A stretch of 53,698 nucleotides of DNA from an uncultured Bacteroidia bacterium (GTDB lineage: Bacteria; Bacteroidota; Bacteroidia; Bacteroidales; UBA932): NCBI GenBank assembly GCA_902801885.1, contig CADCJX010000016.1:1-53698 (forward strand). Reading direction: 5' to 3'. A model generated the notes under the pieces. That model was not told where the DNA came from. It was given only the letters and a program-made list of their open reading frames with translations, and did not search any database. Every line of letters starts with the position of its first letter. Position 1 is the first letter of the stretch. Shown here piece by piece: positions 7,013 to 15,104 of the stretch. The position numbers and the translations under genes are program-made.

Positions 7013-8452
7013 ATGGGAGCATTCTTCGGAACGATTTCAAAAAGTGAATGTGGAGCCGACCTATTCTACGGCACCGACTACAACAGCCATCTGGGTACGC
7101 GCCGAGCAGGCTTGGCAACTTACGACGAGAAACGCGGTTTCCTTCGTGGCATCCACAGCTTGGAAAACAACTATTTCAGGAATTGTTTTGAAGATGAGCT
7201 TGATAAATTCACCGGAAAGTCGGGAATAGGGATAATCAGCGATACCGATGCCCAGCCAATGCTGGTCAATTCACATCTGGGACGTTTTGCACTTGTCACT
7301 GTTGCCAGGATCAACAATGCAGAGGCTCTTGCCAAGAAACTCCTGGATGAAGGAATGTATCTTACCGAATTCAGCAGTGGCAAGATCAATGTCACCGAAC
7401 TGGTCAGCCTGCTTATCGTCAAGGGGAAGGACTTCGTGGAAGGAATCGAGAATGTCTACCGTGAAGTCAAGGGCTCTTGTTCGATGCTCATCCTTACCGA
7501 AGATGGGATAATCGCTGCCAGGGACACCTGGGGACGAACCCCCATCGCAATCGGACAGAGAGACGGAGCTATGGCGGTGAGCAGCGAAAGCACGGCATTC
7601 GCCAATCTTGGCTTCAAGACTTGCGGTTTCGTAGGCCCTGGTGAGATATTGCGTCTCAAGGCAGACGGCATCGAGCAATTAAGGAAGCCGAACCCCCGCA
7701 AGCAGGTCTGTTCCTTCCTTTGGATCTACTATGGTTTCCCTACTTCCTGCTATGATGGCAGGAATGTCGAAGAATCCCGTTTTGCATGCGGAAAGGCAAT
7801 GGCTAAGGCAGATACCGCCTCAGGCGGAGTAGATGCGGACTGCGTTTGTGGAATCCCGGACAGCGGAATAGGAATGGCCGTAGGCTATGCTGCCGGCAGC
7901 AATGTCCCTTATATGAGGACGATCGCTAAGTACACTCCCACATGGTCCCGTTCTTTCATGCCTTCCAGCCAGACGACCAGGAACCTCGTAGCCAAGATGA
8001 AACTTATCGACAACGAGGATATGCTCCGTGGTAAGAGCATACTTTTCTGTGACGACAGCATAGTCCGTGGGACCCAGCTTAGGGACAACACGCGCCAGCT
8101 GCATGAAAACGGAGCCAAGGAGGTTCACATGCGGATCGCCTGTCCTCCCTTGGTTTTCGGCTGCCCCTTCCTTAATTTCTCTGCCAGCAAGACTGAGTAT
8201 GAGCTAATAACAAGGAGGATTATCAAGGACTTCGAGGGAGAGGATTGCCAGGACGTGTCCAAGTACACGGATTCCAAGACTCCTGAATATTCCAGGATGA
8301 CCGGGGAGATCGCCCGTCAGCTCTGTCTTGATTCGTTGAAGTTCAACACGATAGAAGACCTTGTCGAGAGCATAGGCATTCCGAGGGAAGAGCTCTGCCT
8401 CCATTGCTTCGATGGATCTTCGGCCTTTACCCTGGAAGAAGAAAACAAATAG
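7013..8452 (+). CDS. Amidophosphoribosyltransferase paralogue without glutaminase Cys
   Basis: 479 residues aligned by eye over the full length of PurF. The phosphoribosyltransferase half is intact: LFCDDSIVRGTQ is the PRPP loop, and the iron-sulfur ligand cysteines of the Bacillus-type enzyme are present (Cys233 in KQVC, Cys384 in FGCPF, Cys462 and Cys465 in LCLHCFDG). The N-terminal glutaminase half is not intact. True PurF has Cys as the residue after Met, whereas this protein starts MGAFFG. The HNG oxyanion motif is replaced by ARIN, and the RYST motif is lost. It therefore probably cannot use glutamine, and may use ammonia, a protein partner, or have a regulatory role. A second canonical PurF would be expected elsewhere in the genome. 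Confidence 0.8.
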   Translation: MGAFFGTISKSECGADLFYGTDYNSHLGTRRAGLATYDEKRGFLRGIHSLENNYFRNCFEDELDKFTGKSGIGIISDTDAQPMLVNSHLGRFALVTVARINNAEALAKKLLDEGMYLTEFSSGKINVTELVSLLIVKGKDFVEGIENVYREVKGSCSMLILTEDGIIAARDTWGRTPIAIGQRDGAMAVSSESTAFANLGFKTCGFVGPGEILRLKADGIEQLRKPNPRKQVCSFLWIYYGFPTSCYDGRNVEESRFACGKAMAKADTASGGVDADCVCGIPDSGIGMAVGYAAGSNVPYMRTIAKYTPTWSRSFMPSSQTTRNLVAKMKLIDNEDMLRGKSILFCDDSIVRGTQLRDNTRQLHENGAKEVHMRIACPPLVFGCPFLNFSASKTEYELITRRIIKDFEGEDCQDVSKYTDSKTPEYSRMTGEIARQLCLDSLKFNTIEDLVESIGIPREELCLHCFDGSSAFTLEEENK

Positions 8453-8470
8453 GGATATATCCCTTCCACA

Positions 8471-9568
8471 TCAGCCGACAAGGTAGCGGCTTCCGGGGAT
8501 GAGGGATATGATCTTGGTTGTAACGGCGCTGCACAGGAATGTGAGCGCCGCTATTGCTGGTATGGCGAGTCCCACTGGGATCGACGGATTGGCTACATCA
8601 CCTGCTATGATCCATCTGGCGATTGGGCCCAGGAAGAAAAGATGCACAAGGTACATTCCGAAGGACAGTTTGGACAAGCCTGTTATCAGGCCAGGTGCGC
8701 CCTGTATGCATGAGAACAGAAGGAAGGCTCCGAAAGTGGCGAGAAGGATGTTTGGCGTACAGAACTCCCAGGACCATTCCAGCATAGGTGTTTCGATGAC
8801 CTGACCGGGGACTCCCTTCCACCAGAAACTCCAGGCTGTGAAAGTGGCTCCGGCAAGGAAGCATACCGACCCGACGATAAGCTTCTTCTTTCTGTCCCAG
8901 TCCAGGTGATTCCTTATGAAATGGGCAAGGACCAGATAACCCAGATAGCCGGAACAGTACCACAAGGCTGAGAAACCGTTCCAGAAACACTCCCCCCAGA
9001 GTTCGGCAGACACAAACCTGTGCAGCCATGGAATGAAGGTGGAAATCAGGAAGAGCCCCAGGAAGACCAGTTCTTCCTTTGCCGTTGCCTTTTCGAGCCA
9101 TGGCGACACTACCGGAATGATAAGGTAGAGACTGATAAGCGGATACATGAACCACAGGTGGCCGGCCATGGAAGGGAAATTGAAGGGCAGCATTTTCAGG
9201 TCGGCGAGCGACTGCTCCCAGGTCATCCCTCCCCAGAGAAGGGGCAGGAAGGTGTAGAGCAGCATGAAGCAGATGAAAGGAGGAAGGATGCGCCCGAAAC
9301 GTCTCTTGTAAAAACCTGTCATGGTCTGTCCTGGTTTCAGTGGTACAAGCAGGAAGGCCGAAACAATCATGAACAGCGGTACTGCCACCCGGCTGACGAA
9401 ACCGTCGTAAAAAGCAACCCAGAAACGGTTGCTCTCGTTGGCCAGCATGGACACGTTCCCGGCAAGTCCGGAAGAGTCGGCGGCATAGAAATTCTCGCTT
9501 GCATGGACCAGCATGACCATAAAGCAGGCTACGACGCGGATCCAGTCTATGAATGCAATTCTTTTCAT
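8471..9568 (-). CDS. Membrane acyltransferase (acyltransferase 3/OafA-like)
   Basis: 365 residues with about ten predicted membrane helices. The N-terminus IDWIRVVACFMVMLVHASENF contains the conserved R..A...V...H pattern of acyltransferase family 3, and FYKRRFGRILPPFICF is the second conserved arginine-rich segment. Proteins of this family transfer acetyl or other acyl groups from the cytoplasm to extracytoplasmic glycans, O-antigens or glucans. It overlaps the upstream lactonase-like gene by 4 nt (ATGA) and is the last gene of a three-gene operon. The acceptor is unknown. Confidence 0.85.
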   Translation of the reverse strand: MKRIAFIDWIRVVACFMVMLVHASENFYAADSSGLAGNVSMLANESNRFWVAFYDGFVSRVAVPLFMIVSAFLLVPLKPGQTMTGFYKRRFGRILPPFICFMLLYTFLPLLWGGMTWEQSLADLKMLPFNFPSMAGHLWFMYPLISLYLIIPVVSPWLEKATAKEELVFLGLFLISTFIPWLHRFVSAELWGECFWNGFSALWYCSGYLGYLVLAHFIRNHLDWDRKKKLIVGSVCFLAGATFTAWSFWWKGVPGQVIETPMLEWSWEFCTPNILLATFGAFLLFSCIQGAPGLITGLSKLSFGMYLVHLFFLGPIARWIIAGDVANPSIPVGLAIPAIAALTFLCSAVTTKIISLIPGSRYLVG

Positions 9569-10662
9569 TGAATAAATTTGATGCAGACAGGTTTGGGCAC
9601 ATTTATGTCATCGGCAGCTTTTTCAAGGCGGCCGTCTTCCTCCCCGATGGAGTAGACTTCTATCCTGTTCGAATCACGACAGGCCACCAGCAGGAATCGG
9701 CCGTCAGGGGAGACGCAGATGTTCCTCGGGTGGATGCCCGTTGGCGTGTAGGAGGTTTGCTCCAAGGTCCCGTCCCCATTGACCCTGAACACAGCGACAC
9801 CGTCATTCTCAAGCCTGTTGCTGGCAAAGAGGAAACGGCAGTCTGGCGTCATGCGGATGTCAGCGCTGCCCCTTGCATGGACCGGGTCGCAATCTATTAC
9901 CTGTTTGGGAATAAGGATACCTTCTGAATAGTCAAGGACGGTGATCTTTCCGGAGAGTTCACCGATCACATAGGCAGTCTTTCCATCGCGGAAAATAATA
10001 TGGCGAGGTCCATAATCGTTCTCAAGCCTGACGTCGGAATATTCCTTAAGGCTGTCTCCGTCAACCGAGTAGCAGATGATCCTGTCGGCGCTGAAATCAC
10101 TCGCAAGCAGATAATCCCCATCGGGGGTGAAAACTGTACAGTGCTCATGCGGAGCACTTTGCCTGGTTTGGTCCGGGCCTCCTACAGTCCCATGCAGCAC
10201 TTGTGACGGAAGAGCATCTTCCAGCCCACCGTCCTCATCCAGCCGGAACACCGAGACTGACCCTCCGCTGTAGTTTGCAGTGACCGCTATCCTGCCGTTT
10301 GTCTCCACGAAACATGGGTCTTCTCCAAGGGTGGGGGATATTCCCAGGAGACCGAATGACAATTCCTTCGGACCAAAGCTGAATGCAGCCAGGGCTGCTG
10401 TGCTGTCAGGACGTTCGCTGACCGCATAAATCCTGCTACCATCGTTTGAAGTAGTCAGATAAGATGCATCCCTTAGGTCGGCATGCCCCTGGACCCCGCT
10501 GATGACTTTCCCTGTGCGCTGGTCGAACCGGAAGGCATAGATGCCGCCACCATCATCCGATGAATATGTTCCTACCAGCATCGTAACCAAGTCCGGGGCA
10601 GGGCTGCACGACAAAAGGAGTGAAGCAGCAACCAGACAAAGGATCTTTCCTGCTAATCTCAT
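9565..10662 (-). CDS. Seven-bladed propeller lactonase-like lipoprotein
   Basis: 365 residues, with a lipoprotein signal (LVAASLLLSCSP, lipidated Cys19) followed by a seven-bladed beta-propeller of the 6-phosphogluconolactonase/muconate cycloisomerase-like family. Typical segments are LVGTYSSDDGGGIYAFRFD, TSNDGSRIYAVSE, GEDPCFVETNGRIAVTANYSGGSVSVF, PHEHCTVFTPDGDYLLASD and HPRNICVSPDGRFLLVACRDSN. The lipid anchor places it outside the cytoplasm, so it is not the housekeeping Pgl of the pentose phosphate pathway; it may hydrolyse sugar lactones or act as a binding propeller. It overlaps both neighbours by 4 nt, so the three genes are translationally coupled. Confidence 0.87.
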   Translation of the reverse strand: MRLAGKILCLVAASLLLSCSPAPDLVTMLVGTYSSDDGGGIYAFRFDQRTGKVISGVQGHADLRDASYLTTSNDGSRIYAVSERPDSTAALAAFSFGPKELSFGLLGISPTLGEDPCFVETNGRIAVTANYSGGSVSVFRLDEDGGLEDALPSQVLHGTVGGPDQTRQSAPHEHCTVFTPDGDYLLASDFSADRIICYSVDGDSLKEYSDVRLENDYGPRHIIFRDGKTAYVIGELSGKITVLDYSEGILIPKQVIDCDPVHARGSADIRMTPDCRFLFASNRLENDGVAVFRVNGDGTLEQTSYTPTGIHPRNICVSPDGRFLLVACRDSNRIEVYSIGEEDGRLEKAADDINVPKPVCIKFIQ

Positions 10663-11237
10663 AATGACTCCAGAACTTTCTCCAGTTTGTCGAGTACGAC
10701 GGTTCCGAAAACAACCTTCCCGTCAGGATCGACCAGATACATCGACGGAATCCAGTTGACCTTGTAGTCCTGTGACACCTGGCTCTCCTTCCACTTGACC
10801 ATGGGACTGACGTGGATCCAGTCCATCCCGTTCTCTTCGATGAATCCCTTCCATTTGTCGATCTCCGTATCGAAAGATATTCCTAAGAAAGCTATGCGCT
10901 CGGAAGAATACTTCTCCTTAAGCTCCTTCATCTTCGGCACATCCTTTCGGCAGTCCGGACACCAGGAAGCCCAGAAGTCGATGACAACGTATTTCCCTTT
11001 CAGGTCACTCAATGAGACTTCCTTGCCCTGGGGGTCTTTCAGGGTGAATGCGGGTGCAACCTCACCCTTCTTGAGAAGGTCGGCTGCGTACTTGAGATCC
11101 AGGTCTTCTTCGGCTGCCGCCTCAGTTGCTGCAGGTTCTTCTGCCTGGGCGGCTTTCTTTGAGGACTGCTTGCATGACAGGCAGAGGCAGATCGGGAGCA
11201 GCAATGAAGCTGCGATCAAGACAAATCTCTTGTTCAT
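10659..11237 (-). CDS. TlpA-like thioredoxin-fold lipoprotein
   Basis: 192 residues from ATG 11237; the longer open frame to 11297 crosses the upstream gene's terminator, so I reject it. The lipoprotein signal is ICLCLSC (lipidated Cys at about 19). A short Ala/Glu-rich linker precedes an AhpC/TSA-type thioredoxin domain with GEVAPAFTLKDPQGKEVSL, FWASWCPDC (redox pair CPDC) and IPSMYLVDPDGKVVF with the cis-Pro. Such proteins reduce or isomerise periplasmic thiols, including cytochrome c haem-binding cysteines. It is first in an operon with the lactonase and acyltransferase; the functional link between them is not clear. Confidence 0.88.
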   Translation of the reverse strand: MNKRFVLIAASLLLPICLCLSCKQSSKKAAQAEEPAATEAAAEEDLDLKYAADLLKKGEVAPAFTLKDPQGKEVSLSDLKGKYVVIDFWASWCPDCRKDVPKMKELKEKYSSERIAFLGISFDTEIDKWKGFIEENGMDWIHVSPMVKWKESQVSQDYKVNWIPSMYLVDPDGKVVFGTVVLDKLEKVLESL

Positions 11238-11254
11238 GACTATGTCGTTTAATT

Positions 11255-11282
11255 TAAAAAGGCCGGCACGATGGCCGGCCTT
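11255..11282 (-). terminator. Terminator downstream of the aquaporin gene
   Basis: AAGGCCGGC at 11259-11267 and GCCGGCCTT at 11274-11282 form a 9-bp perfect stem with a 6-nt loop. On the minus strand it is followed by five T (the A run at 11256-11260), so it ends the aquaporin transcript 20 nt after its stop codon. Confidence 0.85.
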
Positions 11283-11300
11283 GTCAGGCTGGTTCAAAGT

Positions 11301-11996
11301 CTATTTTTCGTCCTTTGCAGGAGCGAGTGCGCACCATACGATTGCACTCAGTGCACCACCGCAGAGAGGGGCTACGATAAACACCCAGAGGTCCTTGAGG
11401 GCCTGGCCGCCGGCGAAGAGGGCGGGTCCGATGGAACGGGCGGGGTTGACGGAAGTTCCGGTAAGGTTGATGCACACGAGGTGGATGAGGATAAGGCTGA
11501 GACCGATTGCGAGACCGGCGAAATTGCCAGCTCCAACCTTGCTGTCAGTGGTACCGAGGACCACGAGGACGAACAGGAAGGTGGCGACGACCTCGACAAG
11601 GAATGCACCACCGACACCACCGGCTCCGGCAACACCGTTGCAACCAAGACCGGCAGGATTTGCACCGACGAATTCGGCTGAAGGAGTCATCACGTTGGCG
11701 AAGAGGAGGAGGAGAGCACCGGCGATGATGGCACCGATGATCTGTCCGCACCAGTAGCCGCAGGCATCCTTCCAGCTCATGCGGCCTGAAAGGGCGACAC
11801 CGAGGGTGATGGCAGGATTGATGTGGCAACCGGAGATGCCTCCAATGGTGTAAGCCATGGCTACGACGGATAGACCGAAGGCAGCAGCCGTGGCGAACAG
11901 GCCAGCTGTAGTGCCGCATCCCACGAACATTGCCGTGGCGCAGCCGAGGAATGTCAGAACGAATGTTCCGATGCATTCAGCGATGTACTTTTTCAT
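11301..11996 (-). CDS. aqpZ: Aquaporin (MIP family)
   Basis: 231 residues from ATG 11996 (an in-frame TTG at 12005 is a weaker start). Six transmembrane helices and two half-helices carry the twin NPA motifs, HINPAITLG and SVNPARSIGPA. The narrow-filter arginine is the R of NPAR, and the length matches water-selective AqpZ proteins. It moves water, and perhaps small neutral solutes, across the inner membrane for osmotic adjustment. Unusually many Gly/Ala and a cysteine-containing loop (GLGCNGVAGAGG) lie between helices 3 and 4. It stands alone, with a strong terminator behind it and about 120 bp of AT-rich leader in front. Confidence 0.92.
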   Translation of the reverse strand: MKKYIAECIGTFVLTFLGCATAMFVGCGTTAGLFATAAAFGLSVVAMAYTIGGISGCHINPAITLGVALSGRMSWKDACGYWCGQIIGAIIAGALLLLFANVMTPSAEFVGANPAGLGCNGVAGAGGVGGAFLVEVVATFLFVLVVLGTTDSKVGAGNFAGLAIGLSLILIHLVCINLTGTSVNPARSIGPALFAGGQALKDLWVFIVAPLCGGALSAIVWCALAPAKDEK

Positions 11997-12082
11997 GATC
12001 TTCAATTATTAAGTTATTAAAGAGTATTATCCAATACATTGCCAATTTACGAAATATTCTGTTTAAATCCATCATTTTTCCC

Positions 12083-12090
12083 TAATTTTA
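12083..12090 (+). promoter_or_regulatory. Possible -7 element of manC
   Basis: TAATTTTA matches seven of eight positions of TAnnTTTG and lies 26 nt before the ATG at 12117, in the AT-rich gap divergent from the aquaporin gene. Confidence 0.4.
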
Positions 12091-12116
12091 CGAACAGAAA
12101 CTGAAACAGAAATCTT

Positions 12117-13211
12117 ATGGACACACACGTAGTCATAATGGCCGGCGGAGTCGGCAGCAGGCTGTGGCCGGTCAGTACACCTCAGAAGCCTAAGCAGTTC
12201 ATAGACATCCTTGGAATTGGGAAGACGCTTATCCAGATGACCGTCGACAGATTCCTTCCGGTCTGCAACATTTCCAATTTCTGGGTCGTGACCTCGGAGG
12301 CTTATGTGGACATCGTAAGGGAACAGCTTCCCTTGATTCCTGAGGATCATATCCTTGCCGAGCCTGAGCCGAGGAACACCGCCCCATGCATCGCCTATGC
12401 TTCATGGAAGATCGCAGCAGTGAATCCTAATGCCAATATAGTCGTAACTCCTGCCGACGCCCTTGTGATAAATGTCCACAAGTTTGCAGCGGCAATCCGC
12501 AAGGCCTTGAACTTTACAGATGGCACGGATAGGATCGTGACTGTCGGAATCGAACCGTCCAGGCCAGAGACAGGCTACGGTTACATCTGTGCTGAGGAGA
12601 AGAATCCGGATGAAGTGGTGAAAGTCCGCGAGTTCAAGGAGAAACCCAATCTCCGCACGGCTGAGGAATATCTTGCCGCAGGCAATTATTTCTGGAATGC
12701 GGGCATATTCATATGGAACTGCCGTACCATCGTCTCAGAGATCCATTCCCATGCTCCTCAAATCGCCTCCGTGATGGACAGGATTGCGGCCTCTTTCGGA
12801 TCATGGAAGGAAGAAGAAGTGCTTCATGAGCTCTTCCCCACATGCGAAAAGATCTCGATAGACTATGCTGTAATGGAAAAGTCTGCTGAAATATATGTCA
12901 TAGCAAGTGACCTTGGGTGGTCTGATCTCGGAAGTTACAGTTCGATCAAGGAAAATGTCCCCATGCCTGACGATGACCCTCTACCTGACGGTGGGGCTGC
13001 CAAGGCAGTGGAAGGAGACAACAAGGTAATCGGCCGTGACATCAGGTTGTTCGGATGTGAAGGATGCATGGTTCATGCAGAAGGAACCAGGACTGTGGTA
13101 GTTTCGGGGCTGAAGGATTATGTGGTTGCAGTGAACGGAGCGGATGTGCTTGTCTGCCCTCTTTCCGAAGAGCAGAAAATCAAGGATTATTCTGGCCCGC
13201 AAGTAAATTGA
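12117..13211 (+). CDS. manC: Mannose-1-phosphate guanylyltransferase
   Basis: 364 residues forming the nucleotidyltransferase domain of the ManC/CpsB family, without the C-terminal phosphomannose isomerase domain found in longer versions. MAGGVGSRLWPVS is the GTP-binding pyrophosphorylase signature, QKPKQF contains the conserved lysine, EPSRPETGYGYI and FKEKPN are the usual sugar-phosphate contacts, and NYFWNAGIFIW is a family hallmark. It makes GDP-mannose from mannose-1-phosphate and GTP in the cytoplasm, feeding mannosylation and GDP-fucose synthesis. The next two genes (phosphoesterase 5 nt downstream, then a glycosyltransferase) are likely in the same transcript and point to envelope glycolipid synthesis. 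Confidence 0.93.
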   Translation: MDTHVVIMAGGVGSRLWPVSTPQKPKQFIDILGIGKTLIQMTVDRFLPVCNISNFWVVTSEAYVDIVREQLPLIPEDHILAEPEPRNTAPCIAYASWKIAAVNPNANIVVTPADALVINVHKFAAAIRKALNFTDGTDRIVTVGIEPSRPETGYGYICAEEKNPDEVVKVREFKEKPNLRTAEEYLAAGNYFWNAGIFIWNCRTIVSEIHSHAPQIASVMDRIAASFGSWKEEEVLHELFPTCEKISIDYAVMEKSAEIYVIASDLGWSDLGSYSSIKENVPMPDDDPLPDGGAAKAVEGDNKVIGRDIRLFGCEGCMVHAEGTRTVVVSGLKDYVVAVNGADVLVCPLSEEQKIKDYSGPQVN

Positions 13212-13216
13212 CATCC

Positions 13217-13972
13217 ATGGACCGGGTTCATTACAAGACCGTCGTCATCTCTGACGTCCACATGGGTACTCCTTTCTCGAAGATAGGGGAGGTGACCCGT
13301 TTCCTTGGCCGGCTTTCATGCGAGAGGCTTGTGCTTGCCGGCGACATCATCGACGGCTGGCAGCTCAAGCAGGTGGATGACAAATGGACGGTTCAGGAGT
13401 CCGCCTTTTTCAGCGTGATCATGAAGATGCTTGAAAAGGACCAGACCGAAGTCGTCTATGTTACCGGCAACCATGACGATTTCCTGGACAACATCACTCC
13501 ATGCCAGCTCTTCTTCATCTCTTTCGTGAATGAGTACTTGATAGAAGATTTCGGGAAAAGATATGTAGTGATCCATGGACATGCCTTCGACAGTATCACG
13601 ACCCAGTTCAGGTGGATTGCCAAATTGGGAGGCCTGGCCTACAATGGCCTCCTGAGATTCAACAACCTATGGAACAAGGCCAGGGAGAAGAACGGCAAGG
13701 AGAAATATTCATTCTCCAAGGCCATAAAGCATGGTGTCAAACGGACGGTGAACCTGATTTCTGGCTTCGAATCCGATTTGGCCGAGTTCGCCCGTTTCAG
13801 GAAGTGCGACGGAATCATCTGCGGCCATATCCATCATCCGGAAGACAAGATCCTGAAATATGGCATCCGGTACCTGAACTGCGGCGACTGGGTAGAAAGT
13901 CTTTCTGCGTTGGCGGAGGATGACTCCGGTGAATGGAAGCTTCTAAGATACAGTGATTTGGTGACTGAATAA
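13217..13972 (+). CDS. LpxH-like calcineurin-type phosphoesterase
   Basis: 251 residues from ATG 13217; the frame is open further upstream but overlaps manC. Metal-binding motifs of the calcineurin-like superfamily are in order: ISDVHMG, AGDIIDGW, VTGNHDDF, VIHGHAFDS and CGHIHHPED. The pattern is that of UDP-2,3-diacylglucosamine diphosphatase-like proteins. Whether it does the LpxH step of lipid A or a related pyrophosphate cleavage is open, because Bacteroidota carry several paralogues. Its stop overlaps the start of the glycosyltransferase by one base (TAATG), so the two products are probably made together and may act on the same lipid-linked intermediate. Confidence 0.85.
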   Translation: MDRVHYKTVVISDVHMGTPFSKIGEVTRFLGRLSCERLVLAGDIIDGWQLKQVDDKWTVQESAFFSVIMKMLEKDQTEVVYVTGNHDDFLDNITPCQLFFISFVNEYLIEDFGKRYVVIHGHAFDSITTQFRWIAKLGGLAYNGLLRFNNLWNKAREKNGKEKYSFSKAIKHGVKRTVNLISGFESDLAEFARFRKCDGIICGHIHHPEDKILKYGIRYLNCGDWVESLSALAEDDSGEWKLLRYSDLVTE

Positions 13973-15078
13973 TGCGTTATCTCTTCATAATACAAGGCGA
14001 GGGAAGGGGGCATCTGACGCAGGCCATGACGATGGAGCGCCTCCTCCATGAAGCGGGACATGAAGTAGTTGGGATGCTCGTAGGAAAAAGTCCTGCGCGG
14101 GTCCTTCCACAGTTCTTCAAGGATGGTGTTTCGGCCCCGGTTGAGCAGTTCGAGAGCGTCAATTTCGTGGCATCCTCAGATAACCGCAAGCCTGATTATG
14201 CGAAGACGGGTCTTTACAACTTGATGAACCTTTCGGCCTATCTGCCATCGATGGTATTCATCATCAAGCGGATAAAGACACTCCGTCCTGACGTGATCGT
14301 CAATTTCTACGATGTCCTTGGCACAAATGCCTATAACCTTTCCCTGACTGACGCTCCAATGGTCTGCTTGGGACACCAGTTCCTTTTCAAGCATGGCGGT
14401 TTCAAGTTCCCTACTTTCGGTTATGAAGGACATGTCGCACTCAACATGTTCACGGACATGATCTCGTTGAGGGCCGCCAGGATCCTGGCCTTGAGTTTCA
14501 GGAATATGCCCCCTGACGGCAAGATACATGTCGTGCCTCCGCTCCTTCGTCCAGAGGTCAGGACCGTCCGGCAACCTGAGCCTGTCGAAGGGGGGAGCGC
14601 CCCCATCCACGGTTACCTCCTCAATGCTGGTTTTGCCCATGACGTCAGGGAGTGGCATTCCAGGCATCCTGAAGTCCCTTTGAGTTTCTTCTGGGACCGC
14701 CCCGACGAGTATGTGGACGAGACGCTTTCTTTCCACAGTCTGGACGACAAGGCCTTCCTTGAGGGTTTGGCTGGATGCCGTGCTTATGCATCCACCGCAG
14801 GTTTCGAGTCTGTCTGCGAGGCCATGTATCTTGGGAAACCCTTACTTATGGTCCCTTCGCACATCGAGCAGAAATGCAATGCCTTCGACGCAACCAACTA
14901 TGGCAGGCCACTGGATGGCAGCCGGACCGACGGCCCAAGGCCAGCCTGCACCTCTGATCATTTCGACCTGGACCTTTTGACAGAATTCGCAGCAAATCAA
15001 TATGAACCGGATCCGGATTTCAGGCCGTGGGTGGATTCTGCGGATCGGATATTCCTTGAAGAGCTGACCTCATTCTAA
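13972..15078 (+). CDS. GT-B glycosyltransferase with two in-frame insertions
   Basis: 368 residues of a GT28-like GT-B enzyme. The N-terminal IQGEGRGHLTQAMTMERLL is the glycine-rich acceptor-side loop (as in MurG-type enzymes), and the C-terminal YASTAGFESVCEAMYLGKPLLMVP plus EQKCNAFDA is the nucleotide-sugar-binding region. It probably adds a sugar to a lipid or polyprenyl acceptor at the cytoplasmic membrane, using an intermediate handled by the overlapping phosphoesterase. Two segments look foreign: residues about 198-213 (QPEPVEGGSAP) and about 311-327 (RPLDGSRTDGPRPACT). Both coincide with inverted-repeat DNA and interrupt well-conserved surroundings. The donor and acceptor are not known. 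Confidence 0.8.
   Translation: MRYLFIIQGEGRGHLTQAMTMERLLHEAGHEVVGMLVGKSPARVLPQFFKDGVSAPVEQFESVNFVASSDNRKPDYAKTGLYNLMNLSAYLPSMVFIIKRIKTLRPDVIVNFYDVLGTNAYNLSLTDAPMVCLGHQFLFKHGGFKFPTFGYEGHVALNMFTDMISLRAARILALSFRNMPPDGKIHVVPPLLRPEVRTVRQPEPVEGGSAPIHGYLLNAGFAHDVREWHSRHPEVPLSFFWDRPDEYVDETLSFHSLDDKAFLEGLAGCRAYASTAGFESVCEAMYLGKPLLMVPSHIEQKCNAFDATNYGRPLDGSRTDGPRPACTSDHFDLDLLTEFAANQYEPDPDFRPWVDSADRIFLEELTSF
14563..14610. repeat. In-frame GC-rich insert 1 in the glycosyltransferase
   Basis: The stretch holds CCTGAGCCTGTCGAAGG followed by GGGGG-AGCG-CCCCC, a 5-bp hairpin. ACCGT near the left side and ACGGT near the right side could close an outer stem. It encodes QPEPVEGGSAP without breaking the frame. 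The first 17-mer resembles a repeat I recall as common in several bacterial phyla; that recollection is not verified here. Confidence 0.45.
14903..14949. repeat. Possible in-frame insert 2 in the glycosyltransferase
   Basis: GCAGGC at 14903-14908 is repeated inverted as GCCTGC at 14944-14949, with a smaller GCCG/CGGC stem inside. The encoded GRPLDGSRTDGPRPACT breaks the usual short link between the NA-D-A segment and SDHFDLD. Evidence is weaker than for the other inserts. Confidence 0.3.
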
Positions 15079-15104
15079 AAAAGAGTCAAAAAAACTTTAA
15101 AAAA

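Noticed and set aside
7013-7100. A mis-called start hiding the catalytic Cys of PurF
   Set aside because: No upstream in-frame start gives a Met-Cys beginning, and the oxyanion and glutamine-binding motifs are also lost. The site is truly degenerate.
8455-8468. Palindrome AGGGATATATCCCT between the PurF-like gene and the acyltransferase
   Set aside because: It lacks a loop and a T run, so it is not a terminator. It could be chance in a short convergent gap.
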